From Pseudaminobacter sp040049255 (GTDB lineage Bacteria > Pseudomonadota > Alphaproteobacteria > Rhizobiales > Rhizobiaceae): a DNA stretch of 64,000 nt. Under the pieces are notes generated by a model. It did no database searches, was not told where the DNA came from, and saw only the letters and a list, made by a program, of their open reading frames with translations. The stretch is taken from positions 248,001 through 312,000 of the forward strand of contig NZ_JBDZDR010000002.1 of the NCBI RefSeq assembly GCF_040049255.1, in the 5' to 3' direction. The translations under genes were made by a program, and so were the position numbers. This document shows positions 25,487 to 33,598 of this stretch, in pieces. Each line of letters starts with the position of its first letter. Position 1 is the stretch's first letter.

Positions 25487-25972
25487 CTAACCCCGCCAGT
25501 GCAAGACGCAGACAAGCGTGAAGACCCGCCGCGCCGTATCGAAATCGATGTCGATCTTGCCGGCCAGGCGATCCTTCAGTGTCTGCGAGCCTTCGTTGTG
25601 CAATCCCCGGCGGCCCATATCGATCGCCTCGATCTGGCTGGGGGACGCGGTCCGGATTGCTTCGTAGTAGCTTTCGCAGACCATGAAATAGTCCTTCACG
25701 ATCCGCCGGAACGGCGTGAGCGACAAGATGTGGGTCACCACCGGCTCGCCATCTTCGCGCGTCACCGCGAAGACCAGCTTCGAATCGATCAATGAAAGCT
25801 TCAGCCGATAGGGGCCCTTGCCCTCGTCATGCACCGGCTGGAAGGAGTTTTCCTCGATCAGGTCGAAGATCGCCACCGCCCTCTCGTGCTCGATGTCAGG
25901 CGTCGAGCGGCCAATCGATTCGTCGAGCTCGACGTCGATCAGTCTTGAGCGCTGGCGGGCGGTGTCGCGCAT
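25487..25972 (-). CDS. UPF0262 family protein
   Basis: A 161-residue cytoplasmic protein of the alphaproteobacterial UPF0262 family, recognised from IDVELDESIGRSTPDIEHERAVAIFDLIEEN (residues about 12-42), RRIVKDYFMVCESYYEAIR and the C-terminal RRVFTLVCVLHWRG. It is almost always found between hisD and a phosphatase-like gene, as here (9 bases after hisD). Function is unknown; the constant company of hisD, infA and murA suggests a housekeeping role. Confidence 0.88.
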   Translation of the reverse strand: MRDTARQRSRLIDVELDESIGRSTPDIEHERAVAIFDLIEENSFQPVHDEGKGPYRLKLSLIDSKLVFAVTREDGEPVVTHILSLTPFRRIVKDYFMVCESYYEAIRTASPSQIEAIDMGRRGLHNEGSQTLKDRLAGKIDIDFDTARRVFTLVCVLHWRG

Positions 25973-25981
25973 TCCTCCACT

Positions 25982-27274
25982 CTACAGGTTCAGCCGGATC
26001 GCGACCGAGCGGCCATGCGCGTCGAGCCCTTCGGCCTTCGCCAGTGCAATCGCCGCCGGCGCCAAAGCCCTGAGCTGTTCGGGCCCCAGCTTCAAGATCG
26101 AGCTGCGCTTCATGAAGTCAAGCACGTTGAGGCCAGACGAGAAACGCGCCGAGCGCGCGGTAGGCAGAACGTGGTTGGGCCCGCCCACGTAATCGCCGAT
26201 GACTTCGGGGGTGTGGCGCCCGAGGAAGAAGGAGCCGGCGTTGCGGATCCTGGGCAGCATCGCCTCCGGATCGGCAATCGCCAGCTCGAGGTGCTCGGCG
26301 GCGATCCGGTTTGCCAGCGGCACGGCCTCTTCGAGGTCGTTTACCAGGATCATTGCGCCGAAGTCGCGCCAGCTCGCAGCGGCGGTTTCGGCCCGCGACA
26401 GCGACTCAAGCTGTCGGTGCACTGCGTTTTCCACCGCGGCGGCAAAGGCTGCGTCGTCGGTCACGAGGATCGACTGAGCGGCGGCGTCGTGCTCGGCCTG
26501 CGCCAGAAGGTCGGCGGCAATCCAGTCGGGATCGTTGTCGCCGTCGGCTATCACCAGCACCTCCGAGGGGCCGGCGATCATGTCGATGCCGACGGTGCCG
26601 AACACCTGCCGCTTGGCGGCTGCGACATAGGCATTGCCGGGGCCGACGATCTTGGCCACCGGCCGGACCGTCTCGGTGCCATATGCCAGCGCCGCCACGG
26701 CCTGCGCGCCGCCGACGCGATAGATCTCGTCAATGCCGGCAAGGTCGGCTGCCACCAGCACCAGCGGATTGATGACACCATGCGAAGCCGGCACCACCAT
26801 TGCGATGCGCTCCACGCCCGCCACCCGCGCCGGCATGGCGTTCATCAGCACCGAGCTCGGGTAGCTGGCAGTGCCGCCGGGAACGTAGAGTCCGACCGCC
26901 TCGATGGCGGTCCAGCGCGAGCCGAGCTCCACGCCGAGTTCGTCGACATAGCGGTCGTCGGCGGGGCGCTGCCGCTCGTGATAGGCGCGGATGCGGTCGC
27001 GCGCAAAGGTCAGCGCCTCAACCGTGGCCGGATCGGCATCACGATACGCCTGCTCGATCTCCTGCCGCGACACCGCGATGCCCAGCGCGTCGAGGTCGGC
27101 CTTGTCGAATTTGCGGGTGTAGTCGACCAGCGCCTTGTCGCCCTGCTCGCGCACGGTTGCGATGATCTCGCGCACCACGGCCTCCACGTCGGGCGAGGCT
27201 TCGCGCTTGGTGGTCAGGAATGCCGCGAAGCGCGTCTCGAAGTCGGGGTCGGAGGTGCGAAGCGTGATGGCCAT
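25982..27274 (-). CDS. hisD: Histidinol dehydrogenase
   Basis: A 430-residue enzyme oxidising L-histidinol to L-histidine in two NAD-dependent steps, the last reaction of histidine synthesis. Family features: VPGGTASYPSSVLMNAMPARVAGV (about 127-150), GPGNAYVAAAKRQVFGTVGIDMIAGPSEV (about 212-240), zinc-ligand region AEHDAAAQSILVT and AAEHLELA (about 325-332). Length is normal. It sits apart from other his genes, in the conserved murA-DUF2948-hisD string. Confidence 0.97.
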   Translation of the reverse strand: MAITLRTSDPDFETRFAAFLTTKREASPDVEAVVREIIATVREQGDKALVDYTRKFDKADLDALGIAVSRQEIEQAYRDADPATVEALTFARDRIRAYHERQRPADDRYVDELGVELGSRWTAIEAVGLYVPGGTASYPSSVLMNAMPARVAGVERIAMVVPASHGVINPLVLVAADLAGIDEIYRVGGAQAVAALAYGTETVRPVAKIVGPGNAYVAAAKRQVFGTVGIDMIAGPSEVLVIADGDNDPDWIAADLLAQAEHDAAAQSILVTDDAAFAAAVENAVHRQLESLSRAETAAASWRDFGAMILVNDLEEAVPLANRIAAEHLELAIADPEAMLPRIRNAGSFFLGRHTPEVIGDYVGGPNHVLPTARSARFSSGLNVLDFMKRSSILKLGPEQLRALAPAAIALAKAEGLDAHGRSVAIRLNL

Positions 27275-27292
27275 TTGGATTTCGAAGAACTT

Positions 27293-27763
27293 TCAGATTT
27301 GGTGGATGGGGCGGGAACTGGCCTGCCACGCGCCGACGAGATCGGCAAGCCGCGCCTCGATGCACTCGACCTCCAGCGCGATGGTGCCGCCGCCGGAAAA
27401 GGCGAGTTCGATGGTGCCGGCGGGCTCTTCCTTGCGGAGAAAGCGTATGGCCAGCAGCGAAAGCACGGTTTCGGGCTTTTCGCGGTCGATGCCGGCGGAT
27501 TTGACGGAGAGCACCCGGCCGAAGTCGAGCACGCTCTTGCGGCGCTGGAACTGGCGGCGGAAGAAGCCGGTGCGGGCTTCCCAGGCAAAGCGGTTCATGG
27601 GCACAACGAAGCGGCGGGCGGCGGCTTCATATTTCAGCTCACCCACCTTCATCACGGCGTCCTGGACATGCGCCGAAACTATCTTCAAATCCTGTTCGTC
27701 AAGCGCGAGGAGTTTTAACTGGCCCATTTCCGCGTCAGCATCCATGCGAGGTGCATTGGCCAT
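27293..27763 (-). CDS. DUF2948 family protein
   Basis: Up to 156 residues. Family similarity starts at GQLKLLALDEQDLKIVSAHVQDAVMKVGEL (about 14-43), so the true start may be the ATG at 27727 or 27745 rather than the one at 27763; none has a good ribosome site. Further family blocks are RRFVVPMNRFAWE and RRKSVLDFGRVLSVKS. DUF2948 proteins are alphaproteobacterial, cytoplasmic and of unknown function, and are encoded next to hisD and murA as here. Confidence 0.85.
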   Translation of the reverse strand: MANAPRMDADAEMGQLKLLALDEQDLKIVSAHVQDAVMKVGELKYEAAARRFVVPMNRFAWEARTGFFRRQFQRRKSVLDFGRVLSVKSAGIDREKPETVLSLLAIRFLRKEEPAGTIELAFSGGGTIALEVECIEARLADLVGAWQASSRPIHQI

Positions 27764-27860
27764 GTGTTATGCGGTCTTGGCAGGACACGCAACCAAAACA
27801 CCCGCTTGTCGCCGTGCAAGCGCCAGAAATGACCGGAGCGGCCTCCGGCCAACCGCAGAG

Positions 27861-29150
27861 CTAGGACGAGAGCCGCTCGATGATCGCGCCGCAGCCGGAG
27901 AGCTTCTCTTCCAGCCGCTCGAAGCCACGGTCCAGATGGTAGACCCGGTTCACCACGGTCTCGCCCTCGGCGGCAAGCCCCGCGATCACCAGCGACACGG
28001 AGGCGCGCAGGTCGGTCGCCATCACCGGCGCGCCCTTCAGCCGGGCCACGCCCTCCACGATCGCGGTCTGCCCCGCCAGCGTGATGCGCGCGCCCAGACG
28101 GGCCAGTTCCTGCACATGCATGAAGCGGTTCTCGAAGATCGTCTCGGTGATCTTCGCCCGGCCATTGGCCATGGTCATCAGCCCCATGAACTGCGCCTGC
28201 AGGTCGGTGGGGAAGCCGGGGAACGGCTCGGTGATCACATCGACGGGCTCGATGGCGACGCCGTTGCGGCGCACGCGAATGCCGTTTTCCACCGCCGTGA
28301 CCTCGGTGCCCGTCTGCCTGAGCACGTCCAGCGCGTTCTGGAGCAGGTCGATGCGGCCGCCTTCCAGCACCACGTCGCCGCCGGCCATCGCCACGGCCAT
28401 GGCATAGGTGCCGGTCTCGATACGGTCGGGAATGACCTGATGGCGCGCGCCCGACAGCGCCTCCACGCCCTGGATGGTGATGGTGGAGGTGCCGGCGCCG
28501 TCGATCTTGGCGCCCATGGCGATCAGGCATTCGGCCAGGTTCACCACCTCGGGCTCGCGCGCGGCGTTTTCCAGCACCGTCTCGCCGCGGGCCAGCGTGG
28601 CGGCCATCATCAGCACGTGGGTGGCGCCCACCGAAACCTTGGGGAACACGTAGCGATTGCCCTTGAGCCGGTTCTTCGCCCTGGCGAGAACATAGCCGTT
28701 CTCGACGTCGATCTCGGCGCCCAGCGCCTGCAGGCCGTCGATGAACAGGTCGACCGGGCGCGTGCCGATGGCGCAGCCGCCCGGCAGCGAAACGCGGGCC
28801 TCGCCCATGCGCGCCAGCAGCGGCCCGATGACCCAGAAGCTCGCCCGCATCTTGGACACCAGCTCGTAGGGGGCGGTGGTGTCGACGATCTGGCGGGCGG
28901 TGAAATTGATGGTGCGCGAATAGCCTTCGTGCTGGCGCTCGCGCCGGCCGTTGACCGAATAGTCGACGCCGTGGTTGCCGAGGATGCGGATCAGCTGCTC
29001 CACGTCGGCCAGGTGTGGGACGTTCTCCAGCGTCAGCGTATCGTCGGTCAGCAGCGATGCGATCATCAGCGGCAGAGCCGCGTTCTTGGCACCGGAGATG
29101 GGAATGCGGCCATTCAAATGATTGCCGCCGATGATTCTAATGCGATCCAT
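27861..29150 (-). CDS. murA: UDP-N-acetylglucosamine 1-carboxyvinyltransferase
   Basis: MurA transfers enolpyruvate from PEP to UDP-GlcNAc, the first committed step of peptidoglycan synthesis. The 429-residue protein (ATG at 29150; another ATG 3 codons upstream is possible) starts MDRIRIIGGNHLNGRIPISG and has the catalytic Cys in LPGGCAIGTRPVDLF (about 115-129), the fosfomycin-target residue. KNAALPLMIASLLT and ITEPFPGFPTDLQAQFM are also present. CGGAGAA lies 11 bases before the chosen start. It is the promoter-proximal gene of the housekeeping string that continues to yacG. Confidence 0.96.
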   Translation of the reverse strand: MDRIRIIGGNHLNGRIPISGAKNAALPLMIASLLTDDTLTLENVPHLADVEQLIRILGNHGVDYSVNGRRERQHEGYSRTINFTARQIVDTTAPYELVSKMRASFWVIGPLLARMGEARVSLPGGCAIGTRPVDLFIDGLQALGAEIDVENGYVLARAKNRLKGNRYVFPKVSVGATHVLMMAATLARGETVLENAAREPEVVNLAECLIAMGAKIDGAGTSTITIQGVEALSGARHQVIPDRIETGTYAMAVAMAGGDVVLEGGRIDLLQNALDVLRQTGTEVTAVENGIRVRRNGVAIEPVDVITEPFPGFPTDLQAQFMGLMTMANGRAKITETIFENRFMHVQELARLGARITLAGQTAIVEGVARLKGAPVMATDLRASVSLVIAGLAAEGETVVNRVYHLDRGFERLEEKLSGCGAIIERLSS

Positions 29151-29267
29151 GCGAATCATTTCTCCGGGGAAAACCCGGCTTGTCTGAATTAACGTTCGGC
29201 CCGTCTAGACCATGCTGAAATGCCGTTCAAGAACGGCTGATTCGACCGGCTGGCCGGACCGTTTGCA

Positions 29268-29456
29268 CTATTTTGCCTTGGCGTCGTCCGGCTTGCGCGC
29301 CGCCGCGATGCCTTCCGGCCTGCTATCTGCCTCGCCGGTGCGGCGTGCGCGGGCCTGCGCCTTGCGCTTCAGCAGATTTGCACGCAATTCCTCGGCCAGG
29401 CGCGCCTTCTTCTGGTCTTGGCTAGTGGCAGGCATCTTGGTGTCTTTTGCGGTCAT
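29268..29456 (-). CDS. Small conserved-looking basic protein, unknown function
   Basis: From the ATG at 29456 the product is 62 residues, MTAKDTKMPATSQDQKKARL and onward, mostly one charged helix (residues 14-38 rich in Arg/Lys/Ala) with a disordered Pro/Lys-rich tail. The frame is open 17 codons further upstream to 29507. Codon use matches the neighbours. From memory, short proteins of this pattern near murA and a tRNA are found in other Mesorhizobium genomes, but I cannot name a family. Confidence 0.55.
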   Translation of the reverse strand: MTAKDTKMPATSQDQKKARLAEELRANLLKRKAQARARRTGEADSRPEGIAAARKPDDAKAK

Positions 29457-29615
29457 GGCGGCCGGCCCGAACGAGTCCCCCTGTTCCAGGATGAGGAACG
29501 AACGCAATACATACCATTGTGGCCGCGTCGTGTCCGACGAAAAACATCGTGATTACCCTTCACACATAGCTTGCGCTCCGGGGAATCATGTGGCAGAAGG
29601 CCCGCGCAATCGGAT

Positions 29616-29690
<75 letters not shown>

Positions 29691-30098
29691 TTCCTTCTCC
29701 AGCTAAGCTTTTTTTACCTTTCCCGGATGGGCTTGTCCCCGCCTGCAAACTGTGCAGCCGGGATGCCGGCGCAGTCCTGCAAACCAAGGCTTTCCGATCT
29801 GAATCGCGTGCGTCGGGTCCTGATTGCCCGGTGCGTGGATTTTTGCGAATCGCAAGCGGCGAATCGTGTCTCGCGAGAAATCGGGTTCGGCGCCGCAGCT
29901 TCGATTCGTGCTCGGCGGTACCAGCCAGAACAGAGATGGACTGCTGCAGTCATCCCCGGCTCGCAAGTCAGGTTATCTGCGGCGGGCTGTTCGGTTTTCC
30001 CTGACTTCTGTTCAGGCGGGCAGGAGCCTAGGGTCGCTCGATGCGAAGTCCGCCCGGCGGTTCGTATCCCTCGGGCTGTGCCAATGAAGGATGCTGGC
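29691..30098. other. Gene-free stretch after tRNA-Thr
   Basis: About 400 bases with no convincing gene. A TTTTTTT run at 29709-29715 may end the tRNA transcript. Open frames that cross it are shadows. It should contain the promoter of the Gly/Asn-rich protein gene downstream. Confidence 0.5.
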
Positions 30099-30407
30099 AT
30101 GATGAAGCTCTTCCTCGCCGCCACCGCGCTTTTCGCCATGACGGCCGTTGCTGCCGCCGGCAGCGGGAATGGGAACGGAAATGGCAATGCCGGCTCGTTC
30201 AACGGCAATGGCAATGGCAACAACAATTGGGGCTGGGGCAGCGGCAACAATAACGGCAACAACAACAACTGCTCGGGCAATGGCAACGGCTATGGCAACA
30301 ATGGTGGCTCCAACCAGGGCAATGGCAACGGCAACAACAGCGATGGGTGCTCGCCCCTTGGCGGCGACTTTGGTGGGCTATACCTGGACTATGATTACGA
30401 CGACTGA
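30099..30407 (+). CDS. Small secreted Gly/Asn-rich low-complexity protein
   Basis: From the ATG at 30099 (AAGG 8 bases upstream) the product is 102 residues: signal peptide MMKLFLAATALFAMTAVAAA, then about 65 residues almost entirely Gly and Asn in GN/GNGN/NNN runs with a single WGW and one Cys, and a short end DGCSPLGGDFGGLYLDYDYDD. In-frame ATGs at 30084 and 30102 are alternatives. The Cys pair (in NNCSGN and DGCSP) could form a disulphide. The low-complexity core is prion-like in composition. No family is recognised; export to the periplasm or surface is inferred from the signal peptide. Confidence 0.7.
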   Translation: MMKLFLAATALFAMTAVAAAGSGNGNGNGNAGSFNGNGNGNNNWGWGSGNNNGNNNNCSGNGNGYGNNGGSNQGNGNGNNSDGCSPLGGDFGGLYLDYDYDD

Positions 30408-30535
30408 CGCAATTCGTTGATCTTCGAGTCGCGGGGCTGGCCGGGCTCTGCGTAGCGTGGGGACGCCAAACGCTCCGCGTCCTTGTGCCAGTTCCCCTGA
30501 TAAATTGTCCGGCCTGCTCGCCAGCTATGTCCAAA

Positions 30536-30565
30536 AGAATACGGCCGGAGCATTTGCCCCGGCCG
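30536..30565 (-). terminator. Probable terminator of galU
   Basis: Arms CGGCCGG (30542-30548) and CCGGCCG (30559-30565) with a 10-base loop. Read on the minus strand the stem is followed by TATTCTTTT, suiting galU, which ends 24 bases before it. On the plus strand it lies 130 bases after the Gly/Asn-rich gene and lacks a T-run. Confidence 0.6.
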
Positions 30566-30588
30566 CCAATTGCGCCATTCATATCTTG

Positions 30589-31485
30589 TCAGGCTGCCTC
30601 GTTGCGACGTTGCTGCGAGGCGATCATCTGCGCGATCGGCTGCAGCACCAGGTCGCGCATGTCGGCGCGCGCCAGAGCAAAGGCGACATTGGCCTGGATG
30701 AAGCCCTCCTTCGAGCCGCAATCGAAGGTGCGGCCGCGATAGGGATGAGCATGGAAGGGCTGGCTTTCGCAGAGCCGCCTCATGGCGTCGGTCAACTGGA
30801 TCTCGCCGCCGGCGCCGCGCTCCTGGGTGTCGAGAAGCTCGAACACTTCGGGCTGCAGGATATAGCGGCCATTGATGTAATAGTTCGAGGGTGCTGCCGC
30901 CGGTGCCGGCTTTTCCACCATCTCGGTTACCGCGAAGCCGCCGCGCACAGCCTCGCCCTTGCCGACGATGCCGTATTTGTGGGTCTCCGTCGGGTCGCAT
31001 TGCTCGACGGCGATGACGTTGCCGCCCGTCTGCTGGTAGAGCTCCATGGCGCCGGCCAGGCAGCCTCGTTCGCCGAACGAAACCATGTCGGGCAGCAGCA
31101 GCGCGAAGGGCTCGTCGCCGACGATGTCGCGTGCGCACCAGACGGCGTGGCCGAGCCCGTGCGGGACCTGCTGGCGGGTGAAGCTGATTGCACCAGCTGC
31201 CGGCTGCATCTTGCTCAGGCTTGCAAGCTGCTCCAGCTTGCCCGTGCGCTTCAACGTGTCCAGCAGTTCCGGTTGAATGTCGAAATAGTCCTCGATGACA
31301 TGCTTGTTGCGGCCCGTCACGAAAACGATGTGCTCGATGCCGGCGTCAAGCGCTTCGTCGACGGCATATTGCACCACGGGGCGGTCCACCACCGTCAACA
31401 TTTCCTTCGGCATTGCCTTTGTTGCCGGCAGGAACCTCGTTCCGAGGCCTGCAACCGGTATGACTGCTTTTCTTACTTTTCTCAT
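30589..31485 (-). CDS. galU: UTP-glucose-1-phosphate uridylyltransferase
   Basis: The ATG at 31485 gives 298 residues starting MRKVRKAVIPVAGLGTRFLP, the nucleotide-binding GxGTRFLPATKAMPKEML motif that opens all GalU proteins; the frame is open far upstream but that part is not coding. VDRPVVQYAVDEALDAGI and the later GKGEAVRGGFAVTEMVEKP are family blocks. GalU makes UDP-glucose, the donor for exopolysaccharide, LPS core and cyclic glucans, so it links functionally to the polysaccharide genes at 38.7-48.4 kb. AGGGATGG precedes the start. Transcribed away from modA. Confidence 0.95.
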   Translation of the reverse strand: MRKVRKAVIPVAGLGTRFLPATKAMPKEMLTVVDRPVVQYAVDEALDAGIEHIVFVTGRNKHVIEDYFDIQPELLDTLKRTGKLEQLASLSKMQPAAGAISFTRQQVPHGLGHAVWCARDIVGDEPFALLLPDMVSFGERGCLAGAMELYQQTGGNVIAVEQCDPTETHKYGIVGKGEAVRGGFAVTEMVEKPAPAAAPSNYYINGRYILQPEVFELLDTQERGAGGEIQLTDAMRRLCESQPFHAHPYRGRTFDCGSKEGFIQANVAFALARADMRDLVLQPIAQMIASQQRRNEAA

Positions 31486-31987
31486 TTCGCCATCCCTGTC
31501 TTGAGTGGACAAACTTGCCTGCCTCGCCCGGACGACCGGGGCGCCCCCGTCGAGTGCGAGGGCGGCTGAATTGTTTCTGGTTTGATTTCTGCGTTTGCCT
31601 GAAAGTGCCCCATCATGCCGGTCAGTCTCCCACGCGCGAACGAACCCGCTAGATTGGCGCCCGGGCCATAACGCGCTCCCGCTCAAAAAGGTTGCAGTGG
31701 GGCGTGTGCTCCGCGTTCGGCAGCCCGAGCCCGGATACACTCGGCAGGCCGTGGGGTCATGCGGCCGCGACGATTTTTGGGCTGATGTGGAAGCCTCGGT
31801 AGTAGCCAAAGAACGACCCCGGTGGCTTTCGGCGGCCAGAACGAGATGGACGTAATTGGCAAAATCTCGCAGGTGCGCAGGCAAACTGATATGTTCGAGA
31901 AATATGGTTGTATCCGTATGGATATATCGAGAGAACTCACATAGCTTGATTCCCGAACCAGATTCGCCAAAGGACGGGAACTGCGCC
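31486..31987. promoter_or_regulatory. Divergent intergenic region, galU / modA
   Basis: About 500 bases without a gene. AT-rich sequence at 31889-31932 contains the perfect short dyad TATCC-GTAT-GGATA (31911-31924) flanked by TTCGAGAAATAT and ATATATCGAGA, an imperfect larger dyad about 60 bases before modA. The position suits a molybdate-responsive ModE-type operator, but the match to the known ModE consensus is poor. Confidence 0.35.
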
Positions 31988-32794
31988 ATGCGCACACGCA
32001 GAAGCTTCGGAATTCGTTTCGCCGCGGCCATCGGCTGCATGGTGGCCATGCTGCTAACGGCGGTGCCGGCATCGCAGGCCGCCGCCACCGTCGTGGTTTT
32101 CGCTGCCGCCAGCCTGAAGAATGCACTCGACGCCATCAACGCCTCTTGGCAGGAGGAGGGACACCAGCCGGCCACCATCTCCTATGCCGCCAGTTCGGCC
32201 TTGGCCAAGCAGATCGAGGGCGGTGCGCCGGCCGATGTCTTCATCTCGGCCGACCTCGACTGGATGAAATACCTTTCGGAAAGGAACCTCACCAGGCCCG
32301 ACACCGAGGTGCAGTTGCTCGGCAACCGCATCGTGCTGATCGCGGCCAAGGATTTGACTGCCGAGACCACCATCGCGCCCAATTTCCCGCTGGCCGGCCT
32401 GCTGGACGACGGCAGGCTCGCCATGGCCGACGTCAAGGCCGTCCCGGCCGGCAAATATGGCAAGGCCGCGCTTGAAAAGCTCGGCGTCTGGTCCTCGGTT
32501 GAAGGCAAGGTAGCGCAGGCCGAGAACGTCCGTGCCGCGCTAAAGCTCGTCGCTACCGGCGAGGCGCCGCTCGGCATCGTCTACAAGACCGACGCCGTTG
32601 CCGACCCCGAGGTCAAGATCATCGCCACCTTCCCGGAAGACACGCATGCGCCGATCATTTATCCGGCCGCGCTGGCTGCTTCGTCCAACAGTGAGGACGC
32701 GGCGAAGTTCCTTGACTATCTGAAGTCGGCCAAGGCCAGGTCGCTGTTTGAGGAGCAGGGCTTCACCGTATTGGTGCCGGCTTCTGCAAACTGA
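31988..32794 (+). CDS. modA: Molybdate ABC transporter substrate-binding protein
   Basis: The ATG at 31988 (AAGGACGGGAA upstream) gives 268 residues with a signal peptide to about residue 32 (AVPASQAAA). The mature part has the ModA pattern TVVVFAAASLKNALDAI, AASSALAKQIEGGAPADVFISAD and the later GNRIVLIA and GIVYKTDA. It binds molybdate or tungstate in the periplasm. The frame remains open 44 codons upstream but without a signal or family match. First gene of modABC. Confidence 0.94.
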   Translation: MRTRRSFGIRFAAAIGCMVAMLLTAVPASQAAATVVVFAAASLKNALDAINASWQEEGHQPATISYAASSALAKQIEGGAPADVFISADLDWMKYLSERNLTRPDTEVQLLGNRIVLIAAKDLTAETTIAPNFPLAGLLDDGRLAMADVKAVPAGKYGKAALEKLGVWSSVEGKVAQAENVRAALKLVATGEAPLGIVYKTDAVADPEVKIIATFPEDTHAPIIYPAALAASSNSEDAAKFLDYLKSAKARSLFEEQGFTVLVPASAN

Positions 32795-32896
32795 GGCCGA
32801 TGCAGGGTGATGCTGTTTTCCTCAACCCCGGACCGGGCTTTTGGGCTATAAGCGCGCCATGGTTCTCGGGGCGGAACAACGCGAGGGGTTGCGGGC

Positions 32897-33598
32897 ATGA
32901 GCTGGTTCCAGCTTAGCCCCGAAGAGTGGATGGCTGTCCACCTTTCGCTCAAGGTTTCGACCTGGGCGATGCTGGTCAGCCTGCCGTTCGGCGTCGGCGT
33001 CTCGCTGCTGCTGGCGCGTGGCAGGTTCTGGGGCAAGTCGCTGCTCAACGGCATCGTGCATCTGCCGCTCATCCTGCCGCCGGTGGTCACCGGCTATCTG
33101 CTGCTCATCACTTTCGGCCGGCGCGGGCCAGTGGGCGCCTTCCTGGCCGAGAATTTCGGCATCGTCTTCTCCTTTCGGTGGACGGGTGCGGCGCTTGCCT
33201 GCGGCATCATGGGCTTTCCGCTCATGGTCCGAGCTATCCGCCTTTCCATCGAGGCGGTCGACCGAAAGCTGGAAGCTGCCGCCGGCACGCTTGGGGCCAG
33301 TCCGGCCTGGGTGTTCTTTACCGTGACGCTGCCGCTCATCTTGCCGGGCGTCATCGCCGGCATGATCCTCTCGTTTGCCAAGGCGATGGGTGAGTTCGGC
33401 GCCACCATCACCTTCGTCTCCAACATTCCAGGTGAGACGCAGACGCTTCCCTCGGCCATCTACACATTCACCCAAGTGCCGGGTGGCGACCTCGGGGCGC
33501 TGCGGCTGACCCTGGTCTCTATCGCCATCTCCATGACGGCGCTGGTCGCCTCCGAGGCGGTGTCGCGCCGGCTCGGCAGGAGGCTCGAGATCGAATGA
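32897..33598 (+). CDS. modB: Molybdate ABC transporter permease
   Basis: A 233-residue permease with five or six helices, PPVVTGYLLL (about 56-65) and the EAA loop EAAAGTLGASPAWVFFTVTLPL (about 127-148). AKAMGEFGATITFVSN is the ModB signature. Its TGA overlaps the modC ATG (ATGA at 33595-33598). A gap of about 100 bases separates it from modA. Confidence 0.95.
   Translation: MSWFQLSPEEWMAVHLSLKVSTWAMLVSLPFGVGVSLLLARGRFWGKSLLNGIVHLPLILPPVVTGYLLLITFGRRGPVGAFLAENFGIVFSFRWTGAALACGIMGFPLMVRAIRLSIEAVDRKLEAAAGTLGASPAWVFFTVTLPLILPGVIAGMILSFAKAMGEFGATITFVSNIPGETQTLPSAIYTFTQVPGGDLGALRLTLVSIAISMTALVASEAVSRRLGRRLEIE

Noticed and set aside
26015..29192. Two long plus-strand open frames over hisD, DUF2948 and murA
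   Set aside because: Both lie opposite clear, conserved minus-strand genes and show only the composition of antisense sequence.
30181..30340. Tandem-like GGCAATGGCAAC repeats that could suggest a CRISPR or satellite array
   Set aside because: They are irregular codon repeats for Gly-Asn runs within a reading frame, with no spacers.
31486..32178. N-terminal extension of galU up to 529 codons
   Set aside because: GalU similarity and a ribosome site fix the start at 31485; the extension has no family match and would overlap modA on the other strand.
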